Of a DNA stretch of 64,000 nucleotides, positions 42,642 through 50,940 are shown one piece after another (the stretch's first letter is position 1; the number at the start of each line of letters is the position of its first letter). This DNA comes from an uncultured Prevotella sp. (GTDB lineage: Bacteria > Bacteroidota > Bacteroidia > Bacteroidales > Bacteroidaceae). The notes under the pieces were generated by a model that was not told where the DNA came from, did not search any database, and saw nothing but the letters and a program-made list of their open reading frames with translations. The translations under genes and the position numbers were made by a program. The DNA lies in NCBI GenBank assembly GCA_902495455.1, contig CABUXJ010000003.1, positions 1-64,000 on the forward strand. Direction: 5' to 3'.

Positions 42642-43925
42642 TCAGTCCCGAAGACATCCAATAGGAATGATGTAGACACCATCGTCAGGCCGGCGATAGG
42701 CATATTCTCCCGTTGCAGTCAATACCATCTTGAACGATGGCGCTTTCATTGACGTTGTGTCAATCTGACCGGCCAGCGCGTTTAGAGTCCTTACGCCGTC
42801 GTTTATGAGAGATTCGCCTCCGAGTTTTATTTCTATCAACCCATATTGTCCGTTGCGGAGATGTATCACCGCGTCACACTCCAACCCATTCTTATCACGA
42901 TAATGATATATCTGACCATTCAATGCCTCTGCAAACACCCGCAAGTCCCTTACGCACATTGTCTCGAACAGAAGCCCCATCGTGTTCAGGTCGTTCATCA
43001 GATCCTCCGGCCCTAATCCCAATGCGGCAGTAGCTATGGACGGGTCGACAAAATAGCGTGTGTCGGCCGTGCGGATTGCCGTCTTTGAGCGGAGATTCGG
43101 ATTCCAAGCCGGCATATCCTCCACCACAAATATTTTCCGCAGGGTATCAAGATAGGAATTTATGGTGTTATCATCAAGCGTGGTGACATCATTGTTCTTC
43201 AGATCCTCCTTCAACGTACCGATTGATACCTGTGTTCCTTGGTGGCGAGCATACGCTCTCATAAGACGCTGCACTCTCGCAGACGCGCGTTTCACTCCAT
43301 CTACTTTCGTGATGTCTTCCTTTGTCACGGCATCATAATAATCGAAAGCCTGTTCAAGAGCCGCCTCTTCCGGCAGCCCGACAGCCATAGGCCATCCTCC
43401 ACGGCAGATAAGAAAAGCGATGTCTCTCAGTTTCAGCCCATTCTTCGCCAATATCTTTTCCGGCGCAGTGAACAGTCGGGCGAGACTGACACTTCCATTC
43501 GACTCTCCGGACTCAAACAGCGACATCGGCCGCATAGTAAGCCATGCGAAACGTCCAGTCCCGGAATGTTCCCTTTCGGCTTCTGCCGCCCGGTCAGGTA
43601 CGGCCGAACCGGTCAGGATGAACTGCCCCATCTTCCGGCGATGGTCAACGGTATATCTCACAGCGTCCCATAATTTCGGGACCGTCTGCCACTCGTCAAT
43701 AAGCATTGGCGGTTCACCGGCCAACGCCTCATCCGTGTCTATCTCCAGCAAACTCCTGAAGCTGTCCTTCACGTCCGTTCTCGCCAGCATAATCTTGCTG
43801 GCGGCTATTTCTTCTGCCGTGGTAGTCTTTCCACACCATTTGGGCCCTTCTATCAGTACGGCACCCTTGGCCTGCAGTTTTTTCTCCAGCAGGCCGTCTA
43901 TCACTCTATGTCTGTAACCGTCCAT
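42642..43925 (-). CDS. AAA_14/DUF4143 ATPase, copy 3, 427 aa
   Basis: Third member of the family in this window. Walker A GPKWCGKTT (about 27-35), Walker B PMLIDEWQ (about 73-80), sensor FILTGSAVPD. DUF4143 spans about 205-370, with an intact motif: LECDAVIH (Asp) and LIEIKLGG (E-x-K). It belongs to a different subfamily from copies 1 and 2 (WCGKTT and DEWQ variants). Upstream is a triple 23-bp-spaced repeat in the promoter. Whether it acts as a nuclease, chaperone-like ATPase or regulator is unknown. Confidence 0.9.
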   Translation of the reverse strand: MDGYRHRVIDGLLEKKLQAKGAVLIEGPKWCGKTTTAEEIAASKIMLARTDVKDSFRSLLEIDTDEALAGEPPMLIDEWQTVPKLWDAVRYTVDHRRKMGQFILTGSAVPDRAAEAEREHSGTGRFAWLTMRPMSLFESGESNGSVSLARLFTAPEKILAKNGLKLRDIAFLICRGGWPMAVGLPEEAALEQAFDYYDAVTKEDITKVDGVKRASARVQRLMRAYARHQGTQVSIGTLKEDLKNNDVTTLDDNTINSYLDTLRKIFVVEDMPAWNPNLRSKTAIRTADTRYFVDPSIATAALGLGPEDLMNDLNTMGLLFETMCVRDLRVFAEALNGQIYHYRDKNGLECDAVIHLRNGQYGLIEIKLGGESLINDGVRTLNALAGQIDTTSMKAPSFKMVLTATGEYAYRRPDDGVYIIPIGCLRD

Positions 43926-43946
43926 AAATCAAAGCGTTTGCTTCGG

Positions 43947-44031
43947 CAAAAGTAATCAAATAAATCGAAATTCAGTAATTTGGCGCGATATTTTTCAGTA
44001 ATTTGGCGCCAATTCGTTCGGTAATTTGGCG
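43947..44031 (-). promoter_or_regulatory. Promoter with three 23-bp-spaced iterons for ATPase copy 3
   Basis: Minus-strand -7 element TACTTTTG (43947-43954). AGTAATTTGGCG occurs at 43974-43985, 43997-44008 and (first base G) 44020-44031, each 23 bases apart, about two helical turns. The first iteron covers the -33 zone, so the array is operator-like. Confidence 0.65.
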
Positions 44032-44044
44032 TTTTGATACGCTT

Positions 44045-44200
44045 CAAGTAGGGTAGCGACCCGTCGCGACCCTACTTGTGGATGGCTGCGGCGCCATTGG
44101 CTACACCACCCACATATTTCAACGCAAAGACACAAAAAGGGCGCACATGCGCATGAAACCCAAGGCATTGCATATATCACCTGTCGTCTTTGCGTTGAAA
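44045..44200. repeat. Two stacked inverted repeats between ATPase copy 3 and buk
   Basis: CAAGTAGGGT (44045-44054)/ACCCTACTTG (44069-44078) forms a tight hairpin; TTTCAACGCAAAGAC (44117-44131)/GTCTTTGCGTTGAAA (44186-44200) is a family C pair ending 4 bases from the buk stop and may act as its terminator. Confidence 0.65.
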
Positions 44201-44203
44201 AGG

Positions 44204-45328
44204 TTACTCGCCGTATTCCTTCACCTCGATGCTTCCCCTGAGAGCGCAGAGGGCGTTGTAGGCCAAGGACGCAATCTCGTTTTCACCCGGCAGGACGACG
44301 ACCGGGGCGAGGAAGTCGATCTGCGGACGGAGGCGGTCCATACAGTAGGTGCTGTGGGCTATGCCTCCGGTGAGGATGACGGCGTGTTCCTCGCCGTGGA
44401 GCGTGACGTGCATGGCGCCTATCTGTTTGGCCACGGTGTAGAGCATGGCGTCGAGGATTGTGCGGCAGGGTTCTTCACCGTCTTCCGCCCGACGCGCGAT
44501 GGTGATCATGTCGTTTGTCCCGAGATAGGCCACCAGTCCGCCGCGGCCGTGGATCATCTTCTTCATCTGCCGCTGGTCGTAGCGTCCGCTGAAACACATC
44601 TCGACGAGTGCTCCCGAGGGAATGGTTCCGGCGCGCTCGGTCGAGAACGGGCCTTCGCCGTCGAGGGCGTTGTTGACGTCGACGACGCGTCCGTGGCGGT
44701 GGGCGCTGACGGAGATACCGCCTCCCATGTGGGCGACGATGACGGATATGTCCTCGTATGCTTTTCCGGTCGAGGCTGCATATCGGCGGGCCATCGCCTT
44801 GCTGTTGAGGGCGTGGAAGACGGACTTGCGTTCAATGCCGGGTATGCCGGTGTAGCGTGCCACGGGCTGCATCTCGTCGACGACGACGGGGTCGGCGATA
44901 AATGCCGGACAGCCGCACTCCTCGGCCAGCTCGGCGGCCAGCAGTCCTCCGAGATTGCAGACATGGTCCATCGCGGCGTTGCGCAGGTCGTCCTTCATCC
45001 GCTCGTTGACGCGATAGATGCCTCCCTCGAGCGGCCGGAGCAGTCCTCCGCGACCGATGACGGCGTCAAAACGGATGGGTATGCCGTCGGCGGCGAGCCG
45101 CTGACGGATGAAGCGCATGCGGTAGTCATACTGTTCGATGCTGCTGTGGAATTGCGACAGCTCCGCCGGTGCGTGATGTGCGCCGGACTGCCAGACGGGG
45201 CGCTCGTCCTCGTAGACGGCGAGCTTGGTGGAGGTCGCACCGGGGTTGATGATGAGGATGGAGGAGGCTCCTCCCGACCGAGCCGAGGGGGAGGCTGAGG
45301 GAGAGGATATGGGAGATTTGGGAGTCAT
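44204..45328 (-). CDS. buk: Butyrate kinase
   Basis: Converts butyryl phosphate (or branched-chain acyl phosphate) plus ADP to the acid and ATP. ASKHA-fold motifs: LIINPGATSTKLAVYED (phosphate 1), IVAHMGGGISVSAHRHGRVV (about 205-224), the VILTGGIAHS (adenosine loop). Normal members begin a few residues before the NPG motif; here 20 extra residues, SPISSPSASPSARSGG-like, precede it and are encoded by an intergenic-type tandem repeat (45303-45352). The next suitable ATG would cut the active site, so the extension is probably real. It follows ptb by 51 bases. Confidence 0.95.
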   Translation of the reverse strand: MTPKSPISSPSASPSARSGGASSILIINPGATSTKLAVYEDERPVWQSGAHHAPAELSQFHSSIEQYDYRMRFIRQRLAADGIPIRFDAVIGRGGLLRPLEGGIYRVNERMKDDLRNAAMDHVCNLGGLLAAELAEECGCPAFIADPVVVDEMQPVARYTGIPGIERKSVFHALNSKAMARRYAASTGKAYEDISVIVAHMGGGISVSAHRHGRVVDVNNALDGEGPFSTERAGTIPSGALVEMCFSGRYDQRQMKKMIHGRGGLVAYLGTNDMITIARRAEDGEEPCRTILDAMLYTVAKQIGAMHVTLHGEEHAVILTGGIAHSTYCMDRLRPQIDFLAPVVVLPGENEIASLAYNALCALRGSIEVKEYGE

Positions 45329-45352
45329 GGGAGATATGGGAAGTATGGGATT
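45303..45352. repeat. TGGGAGATA tandem repeat at the buk start (family G)
   Basis: Five diverged 9-10 base units (ATATGGGAGATTTGGGAGTC and ATGGGAGATATGGGAAGTAT) span the buk initiation codon at 45328 and part of its N-terminus. A relative lies at 56869-56901 at the end of dapF. Confidence 0.65.
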
Positions 45353-45379
45353 AATAGTAATAATAAAGTAAGGTAAAGC

Positions 45380-46321
45380 TCATCCCGCAGGTCTCTCCCC
45401 CTTGGGGGAGTCGGAGGGGGCCACGCACGCCAGCGCCAGACTGTAGAACTTCGACACCTGCGAGTCGGCCCGTGAGGCCACGACGACGGGCACGGTCGTG
45501 CCGGCGAGCCATCCCGCCGTGGTGGCGGAGGCAAGGAGGGTGATGGTCTTGTAGAACGTGTTGCCGGACTCGATGTTGGGGAAGATGAGGACATCGGCAT
45601 GCCCGGCGACAGCCGAGCGTATGCCTTTGATGGCTCCGCTGTGGGCGTCGAGTGCCGTCTTGACGTCCATCGGACCGCCGATGACGACGGGACCATAGTC
45701 GCCACGGTCGGCGCGTCGGATGATCTCGGCGTAGGAGAGCGTATGGGGGAAGCGTTCGTTGACTTTCTCCGTGCAGTGGGTCATGGCTATGTGCGGCGTG
45801 TCGATGCCGAAGCGGCGGCAGGCGTCGACGCAGGCGCGGACGATGGCGTCAAACTGGTCCGTGGTCGGGCGCGGGATGACGGCGGCGTCGGAGAAGAGGA
45901 GCAGACGGTCGACGGCGGGCATGCTCGCGGCGGTGATGTGGGTCATGACGCGGCCCGGTTCGAGCAGCCCGTTCTGTTTGTCCAGTACGGCGTGCAACAG
46001 GACGTCGGTGTTGACCGTCCCTTTCATGAGCACCTCCGCCTCGCCTCGCCTCACGACGGCGACAGCCTCACGCGAGGCTTCGGCCGGATCGGCACAGGCG
46101 ATGACGCGGACATAGTCGCGGTGGGCGTCGATGGTGTCCATCAGCGCAGGACTGAGTTCGCCGGTTGTGGTCAGCACAAAGCGGGCGAAACCTTCGCTAA
46201 GGGCACGGGCGATGACATACTCCGTGTGGGAGTCGTGGGGACAGGCGAGAGCCACGCTGCGGCGGCACGACTGCTGCGACAAAAGGCGGCTGAGCGAAGT
46301 GAGGTCTCTAAGGGGTTTCAT
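45380..46321 (-). CDS. ptb: Phosphate butyryltransferase
   Basis: Exchanges CoA for phosphate on butyryl-CoA; with Buk gives ATP and butyrate, or isobutyrate and isovalerate from amino-acid breakdown. Family segments: VALACPHDSHTEYVIARALS, GEAEVLMKGTVNTDVLLHAV (about 87-106), MTHITAASMPAVDRLLLFSD, VIGGPMDVKTALD, GHADVLIFPNIESGNTFYK. The start at 46321 (MKPLRD) was chosen by homology. The last dozen residues (SDSPKGERPAG) are encoded by a CTCCCCCTTGGGGGAG repeat which also supplies the stop, so the C-terminus has been rewritten by the repeat. Confidence 0.95.
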   Translation of the reverse strand: MKPLRDLTSLSRLLSQQSCRRSVALACPHDSHTEYVIARALSEGFARFVLTTTGELSPALMDTIDAHRDYVRVIACADPAEASREAVAVVRRGEAEVLMKGTVNTDVLLHAVLDKQNGLLEPGRVMTHITAASMPAVDRLLLFSDAAVIPRPTTDQFDAIVRACVDACRRFGIDTPHIAMTHCTEKVNERFPHTLSYAEIIRRADRGDYGPVVIGGPMDVKTALDAHSGAIKGIRSAVAGHADVLIFPNIESGNTFYKTITLLASATTAGWLAGTTVPVVVASRADSQVSKFYSLALACVAPSDSPKGERPAG

Positions 46322-46402
46322 AGGCTTTTCTATTTTTTGCAAACTTAAAGAAAATTTGTGGAACAAACGAGAAAAAAGGGAGAAAAATTCACGAAGAAAT
46401 AA

Positions 46403-46540
46403 CAACCCATAAACCCCACAAACCCACCCCTGACACCCACCCCAACCCTCCCAAAGGGAGGGAGCTGGATATGCTTTAAGGTATTCAAGCTCCCTCCCTT
46501 TGGGAGGGTTGGGGTGGGTGTCAGGGGGTTTGTGGGTTGT
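46403..46540. repeat. Large CCCTCCC/GGGAGGG inverted repeat (family B)
   Basis: Arms of about 52-64 bases (46403-46466 and 46489-46540), containing ACCCACCCCAACCCTCCC and AAAGGGAGGGAGCT, mirrored by AGCTCCCTCCCTTT and GGGAGGGTTGGGGTGGGTGT. The centre GGATATGCTTTAAGGTATTC recurs at 61455-61475. Confidence 0.85.
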
Positions 46541-46548
46541 TTATATTT

Positions 46549-47090
46549 ACAAAATCGTGTTCTGGAAAATGCTCAAAGATTTGCGTTTTTGTGAGCAATA
46601 AGGGCCTTAAAGCCTACCGACGGCCTCCTCCGGCTCCCACTCGGGGGAGAGACCTGCGGCTTCAAACTGCCCTTTAAGGGCCTTACGGCTCTTCATTTTT
46701 GAAGAAGTCGGCGAGTTTTTGATGGTTTTTTGGGGGTCAAAAAACGGGTTTCGTTGAGCAACGGGGCCGCCGCGGGGTTACAACGGCGTGCTCGTTGGGT
46801 TACAACGGGGCCGCCGTTGCAAGGCAATAGCAGCCCCGTTGCAGAGCAATAAGGCCCTTACGGGAGGGCCCCACCCCGCCATCCCCAAGGGGAGGGAGAC
46901 CTGTGTGATTGTAAGTGGTTGTATGATAACCGGTTGCAAAATAGGGTGGTTTTTCGTCTGAAAAACCGCGCGATTCTGACCTTCGCGAGATTTGAATATT
47001 CGAGAGCGTGGCGGAATTTTTTTGGAAAGTGAGGCCGGATTTCGGCCTTAAACTCAGAATTAATTTGACAAAGGATGTTTATTTTAAACG
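46549..47090 (-). repeat. Composite intergenic repeat, copy 4 (family A, inverted)
   Basis: Reverse complement of the copy at 60740-61270: shared blocks include GTGAGCAATAAGGGCCTTAA, AGCCTACCGACGGCC, GAGAGACCTGCGGCTTCAAA, GGGCCTTACGGCTCTTCATT, TTGCAACG palindromes, and CTTCGCGAGATTTGAATATT with GCGTGGCGGAATTTTTTTGG. No coding frame is conserved between the copies by eye. Confidence 0.8.
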
Positions 47091-47096
47091 TTTTTT

Positions 47097-47165
47097 AAAC
47101 GCAAAGACGCAAAGACACAAAGAAAGCGCCGCCGCGCATACGGAAGCACGCAAAGGCATGACTGA
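47097..47165. repeat. Family C repeat copy
   Basis: AAACGCAAAGACGCAAAGAC, GCGCCGCCGCGCATACGGAA and GCACGCAAAGGCATG; the best-preserved copy in the window, directly after composite repeat copy 4. Confidence 0.7.
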
Positions 47166-47200
47166 CGTCATGAGCTACGCCGTCCGATATTATATATATA

Positions 47201-47290
47201 CTACACTTCTTGTTATATTTTCCACACCTCATTATTATATGTACTACACCTATTATTATATATACTACACTCCATTATTATATATACACC
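47201..47290. repeat. AT-rich tandem repeat, about 21-22-bp units
   Basis: CTACAC-NN-TTATTATATATA-like units start at 47201, 47223, 47244 and 47265. It stands about 90 bases upstream of the argR promoter and could bend or melt easily. Confidence 0.65.
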
Positions 47291-47379
47291 ATGCCCTTCA
47301 CCTCGTAGGCACCCCCTTGGGGAGGGCCGGGGTGGGGCCCCGGGGTAGGCCGCCCTTATGCAAAAATATGCGTTTTTGC

Positions 47380-47434
47380 TTGTTTGTTTGCATAAATATG
47401 TATATCTTTGCAGTCTTATTTGAATAAATATTCA
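47380..47434 (+). promoter_or_regulatory. argR promoter with ARG-box-like operator
   Basis: TTG (47380-47382), 20-base spacer, TATCTTTG (47403-47410). The palindrome TGAATAAATATTCA (47421-47434) matches the classic ARG box and ends 4 bases before the argR ATG, so ArgR bound there would repress its own gene and the operon downstream. Confidence 0.75.
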
Positions 47435-47438
47435 CGGA

Positions 47439-47921
47439 ATGAAAGAAAAGAAGAACAGACTGGAGACGCTGCGGATGATTATCTCGAGCTGCGAACTGGG
47501 CAGTCAGGACGAACTGCTGGAGGCGCTGCAGAACGAGGGGTTCAAGCTGACTCAGGCCACGCTGAGCCGCGACCTGAAGCAGCTCAAGGTGGCAAAAGCC
47601 GCGACCATGAACGGCAACTACGTCTATGTGCTGCCGAACGCAACCATGTATAAACGTGTGAGCACGCCCATGCAGGTCAAGGAGATGATGCAGGTCCCGG
47701 GCTTCCGGTCCATCAACTTCTCGGGAAACATGGGCGTGATAAAGACGCGGCCGGGATATGCCAGCAGCATCGCATACAACATCGACAACAGCGACATACC
47801 GCAGATCATCGGGACCATAGCCGGCGACGACACCATCTTCATCGTCATCCGACAGGGAGTGACCGAGCAGGAGGTCATCAAGGCGCTGAACGAGGTCGTG
47901 CCGAACATGGGCGCCGAATAA
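47439..47921 (+). CDS. argR: Arginine repressor ArgR
   Basis: Hexameric arginine-dependent regulator. The N-terminal winged helix (about 1-70) contains LRMIISSCELGSQDELLEAL and the recognition helix region LTQATLSRDLKQLKV (about 40-54). The C-terminal arginine-binding domain (about 85-158) has GFRSINFSGNMGVIKTRPGY and IGTIAGDDTIFIVIRQG with the GDDT motif. 160 aa is the usual size. First gene of the arg cluster, 36 bases before the GNAT gene. Confidence 0.97.
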   Translation: MKEKKNRLETLRMIISSCELGSQDELLEALQNEGFKLTQATLSRDLKQLKVAKAATMNGNYVYVLPNATMYKRVSTPMQVKEMMQVPGFRSINFSGNMGVIKTRPGYASSIAYNIDNSDIPQIIGTIAGDDTIFIVIRQGVTEQEVIKALNEVVPNMGAE

Positions 47922-47957
47922 AGGATACAGACTGAAAGAAAGAAATAAAAACGAAAG

Positions 47958-48611
47958 ATGGAAAACATGGACGACATGTCATCCGCCCACACCGCAGAGA
48001 CGGCAGACAAGGGCACGGCCATCGAGGTGATGGTGGCCAACAAAGAGCATGAACGCTACGTGGACATCATCCTGGACACCATAGCAGCAGCTGCTGCCGT
48101 GCGCGGGACGGGCATAGCAAAGCGCTCTCCGGAATATATCATAACGAAAATGCGTGAGGCCAAGGCGGTCATCGCCCTGCAAGGGGAGAAGTTTGCCGGC
48201 TTCAGCTATATTGAGACGTGGGGCAACCGGCAGTATGTGACGACGTCGGGACTCATCGTGCACCCGGACTTCCGCGGTCTGCACTTGGCCAAACGCATCA
48301 AGGACATGACCTTCACGCTGGCACGTCTGCGCTGGCCGAAAGCGAAGATTTTCTCGCTGACGAGCGGTGCGGCGGTGATGCAGATGAACACGCAGCTGGG
48401 ATATAAGCCTGTGACATTCGCCGACCTGACGGACGACGAGGCGTTCTGGCGCGGCTGCGAGGGCTGCGTCAACGTGGACGTGCTCAAGCGCACGGGCCGG
48501 AAATACTGCATCTGCACGGGCATGCTCTTCGACCCCGAGGAACATCTGCCGGCAAAGATACCGACCGAGGTATTAGAGAGGATAAGGAGGATTGACGGAA
48601 GCCCCTCCTGA
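47958..48611 (+). CDS. GNAT acyltransferase of the arginine operon (candidate N-acyl/N-succinyl-glutamate synthase), 217 aa
   Basis: GNAT fold with TTSGLIVHPDFRGLHLAKRI (acyl-CoA loop RGLHLA, about 93-112) and a Cys-rich C-terminal part (GCEGCVNVDVL and KYCICTGMLFDPEEHLP). It stands between argR and argG, which points to the first step of arginine synthesis, acylation of glutamate. Bacteroides makes arginine through N-succinylated intermediates, so succinyl-CoA may be the donor; that is inference here. It is not similar by eye to E. coli ArgA, as no amino-acid kinase domain is present. A 36-base gap follows argR, and a tandem-repeat spacer separates it from argG. Confidence 0.85.
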   Translation: MENMDDMSSAHTAETADKGTAIEVMVANKEHERYVDIILDTIAAAAAVRGTGIAKRSPEYIITKMREAKAVIALQGEKFAGFSYIETWGNRQYVTTSGLIVHPDFRGLHLAKRIKDMTFTLARLRWPKAKIFSLTSGAAVMQMNTQLGYKPVTFADLTDDEAFWRGCEGCVNVDVLKRTGRKYCICTGMLFDPEEHLPAKIPTEVLERIRRIDGSPS

Positions 48612-48632
48612 CCGGAGGGAAAGTCTTTTGGG

Positions 48633-48733
48633 GCTTTAGAGTCTTTAAGGTCTTTAAAGTCCTTAAAGTCCCTAAAGTCCCTAAAGTCCCTAAAGACCTT
48701 AAAGACTTTAAAGACCTTAAAAGCCCTTTAATT
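48633..48733. repeat. TTAAAGNCC tandem/inverted repeat (family D)
   Basis: AGTCTTTAAGGTCTTTAAAG, CCTTAAAGTCCCTAAAGTCC and CCTTAAAGACTTTAAAGACC: about eleven 9-base units whose second half is the reverse complement of the first, so the spacer can fold into one long hairpin between the GNAT gene and argG. Relatives: 52076-52236 and 63893-63960. Confidence 0.75.
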
Positions 48734-48762
48734 TAAAAAGATTTCAACAAAACAACAACAAT

Positions 48763-49968
48763 ATGGCAAAAAAGAAAGTAGTGGTAGCCTTCAGTGGCGG
48801 ACTCGACACGAGCTACAACGTGATGTATCTCACAAAGGAGATGGGATATGAAGTTTATGCCGCCTGCGCCAACACGGGCGGCTTCAGCGCCGAACAGCTG
48901 AAAAAGAACGAAGAGAACGCCTACAAGCTGGGCGCCGTGAAGTATGTCACGCTCGACGTGACGCAGGAATACTACGAGAAATCGCTGAAATACATGATAT
49001 ACGGCAACGTGATGCGCAACAACTGCTACCCCATCTCGGTCAGCTCTGAGCGCATCTTTCAGGCCATCGCCATCGCACGCTATGCCAACGAGATCGGCGC
49101 CGACGCCATCGCACACGGCTCTACCGGTGCGGGCAACGACCAGATCCGCTTCGACATGACGTTCCTCGTCATGGCCCCGGGCGTGGAGATCATCACGCTG
49201 ACGCGCGACCGCAACCTGACACGCAAGGAGGAGGTCGACTATCTCAACGCCAACGGCTTCTTCGCCGACTTCACCAAGCTGAAGTATTCCTACAACGTGG
49301 GCATCTGGGGCACGAGCATCTGCGGCGGCGAACTGCTTGACCCGACGCAGGGACTGCCCGAGGAGGCTTATCTGAAGCACGTGACGGCCAAGGAAGAGGA
49401 GACCACGCTGAAGATTACGTTCGAGAAGGGCGAAATCACGGCGGTCAACGGCGAGGCGTTTGACGACAAGATCAAGGCCATACAGAAGATTGAGGAGATT
49501 GGCGCGTCCTACGCCATCGGCCGCGACTGCAACGTCGGCGACACCATCATCGGCATCAAGGGCCGCGTGGGCTTTGAGGCAGCCGCCCCGAAGCTCATCA
49601 TCGAGGCTCACCGTCTGCTGGAGAAGTCGACGCTGAGCAAGTGGCAGCAGTACTGGAAGGATCAGGTGGCCAACTGGTACGGCATGTTCCTCCACGAGAG
49701 CCAGTATCTCGAACCGGTCATGCCCGACATCGAGGCCATGCTGACATCATCGCAGCGCAACGTCAACGGCACGGCCATCCTGCGCCTCCGCCCCTACGGC
49801 TTCTCAACCGTCGGCGTCGACTCTCCCGACGACCTGACGAAGTCGAAGCTCGGCGAATACGGCGAGACGCAGACGGGATGGACCGCCGACGAGGCCAAGG
49901 GCTTCATCAAGGTGTCGAGCACCGCGCTCCGCTCATATTACTCCATCCACAAAGAAGAAAAAAGATAA
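48763..49968 (+). CDS. argG: Argininosuccinate synthase
   Basis: Joins citrulline and aspartate with ATP. The PP-loop VVAFSGGLDTSYNVMYL (about 7-23), HGSTGAGNDQIRFD (about 125-138, citrulline/aspartate binding) and the C-terminal dimer arm are present. 401 aa, complete. Start and preceding AAC-rich leader are clean; a single base separates its stop from argC, showing one operon. Confidence 0.98.
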   Translation: MAKKKVVVAFSGGLDTSYNVMYLTKEMGYEVYAACANTGGFSAEQLKKNEENAYKLGAVKYVTLDVTQEYYEKSLKYMIYGNVMRNNCYPISVSSERIFQAIAIARYANEIGADAIAHGSTGAGNDQIRFDMTFLVMAPGVEIITLTRDRNLTRKEEVDYLNANGFFADFTKLKYSYNVGIWGTSICGGELLDPTQGLPEEAYLKHVTAKEEETTLKITFEKGEITAVNGEAFDDKIKAIQKIEEIGASYAIGRDCNVGDTIIGIKGRVGFEAAAPKLIIEAHRLLEKSTLSKWQQYWKDQVANWYGMFLHESQYLEPVMPDIEAMLTSSQRNVNGTAILRLRPYGFSTVGVDSPDDLTKSKLGEYGETQTGWTADEAKGFIKVSSTALRSYYSIHKEEKR

Positions 49969-49969
49969 G

Positions 49970-50938
49970 ATGATAAACGTTGGAATACTCGGCGCCGCCG
50001 GCTACACCGGCGGTGAGCTCATCCGTCTGCTGACAAACCATCCGGAGGCAAAGATTGTCTTCGCCAACAGCGAGAGCAACGCGGGCAATCCCGTTGCCGA
50101 CGTGCACGAAGGACTTGTGGGCGAGACGGATTTGATATTTACAGACGAGATGCCGTTCGACAAGGTCGACGTCGTCTTCTTCTGCTTCGGCCACGGCAAG
50201 AGCGAGGCTTTTCTTAAAGAGCACAGCATACCGGAGGGCGTAAATATAATTGACCTCGCACAGGACTTCCGCCTTGCGGCTCCCGGCAACGACTATGTCT
50301 ACGGTCTACCGGAGATAAACAAGGAGCGCATCGCAACGGCGCAGCATGTCGCCAACCCCGGATGCTTCGCCACGTGCATACAGCTCGCCCTGCTGCCGGC
50401 GGCAAAAATGGGCCTGCTGAAGGACGACGTGGCTGTCAACGCCATCACGGGAAGCACCGGCGCGGGACAGAAGCCCGCCGCGACGACCCACTTCTCGTGG
50501 CGCACGGGCAACATGAGCATATACAAGGCGTTCACCCACCAACACGTACCGGAGATTCGCCAGAGCCTCACGCAGGTGCAGGGCACGCTTGACGCCGCCA
50601 TCGACTTCATCCCCTATCGCGGCGACTTCGCCCGCGGCATCTTCGCCACCTGCGTTGTCAGGACCGCGGCACCGGCTGAGGACATCGTGGCGGCATACAA
50701 GGAGTTCTACCGCGACGCCGCCTTCACCCACTACTCCGACCGCTCCATCGACCTGAAGCAGGTGGTGAACACCAACAAGGCGCTCGTCCACTGCGACAAG
50801 TTCGGCGACAAGCTGCTCGTCACGGCGTGCATCGACAACCTCCTGAAAGGCGCCGTGGGACAGGCCGTACAGAACATGAACATAATGTTCGGAATAGAAG
50901 AAAAGACTGGTTTGAACTTAAAAGCATCGGCATTCTGA
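49970..50938 (+). CDS. argC: N-acetyl(or N-succinyl)-gamma-glutamyl-phosphate reductase
   Basis: NADPH-dependent reduction of the acyl-glutamyl phosphate to the semialdehyde. Rossmann start VGILGAAGYTGGELIRLL (about 3-20), catalytic Cys in HVANPGCFATCIQLALLP (about 125-142), and TGSTGAGQKP (about 158-167). 322 aa. Two bases separate it from argD. In Bacteroides the acyl group is thought to be succinyl. Confidence 0.97.
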   Translation: MINVGILGAAGYTGGELIRLLTNHPEAKIVFANSESNAGNPVADVHEGLVGETDLIFTDEMPFDKVDVVFFCFGHGKSEAFLKEHSIPEGVNIIDLAQDFRLAAPGNDYVYGLPEINKERIATAQHVANPGCFATCIQLALLPAAKMGLLKDDVAVNAITGSTGAGQKPAATTHFSWRTGNMSIYKAFTHQHVPEIRQSLTQVQGTLDAAIDFIPYRGDFARGIFATCVVRTAAPAEDIVAAYKEFYRDAAFTHYSDRSIDLKQVVNTNKALVHCDKFGDKLLVTACIDNLLKGAVGQAVQNMNIMFGIEEKTGLNLKASAF

Positions 50939-50940
50939 TT

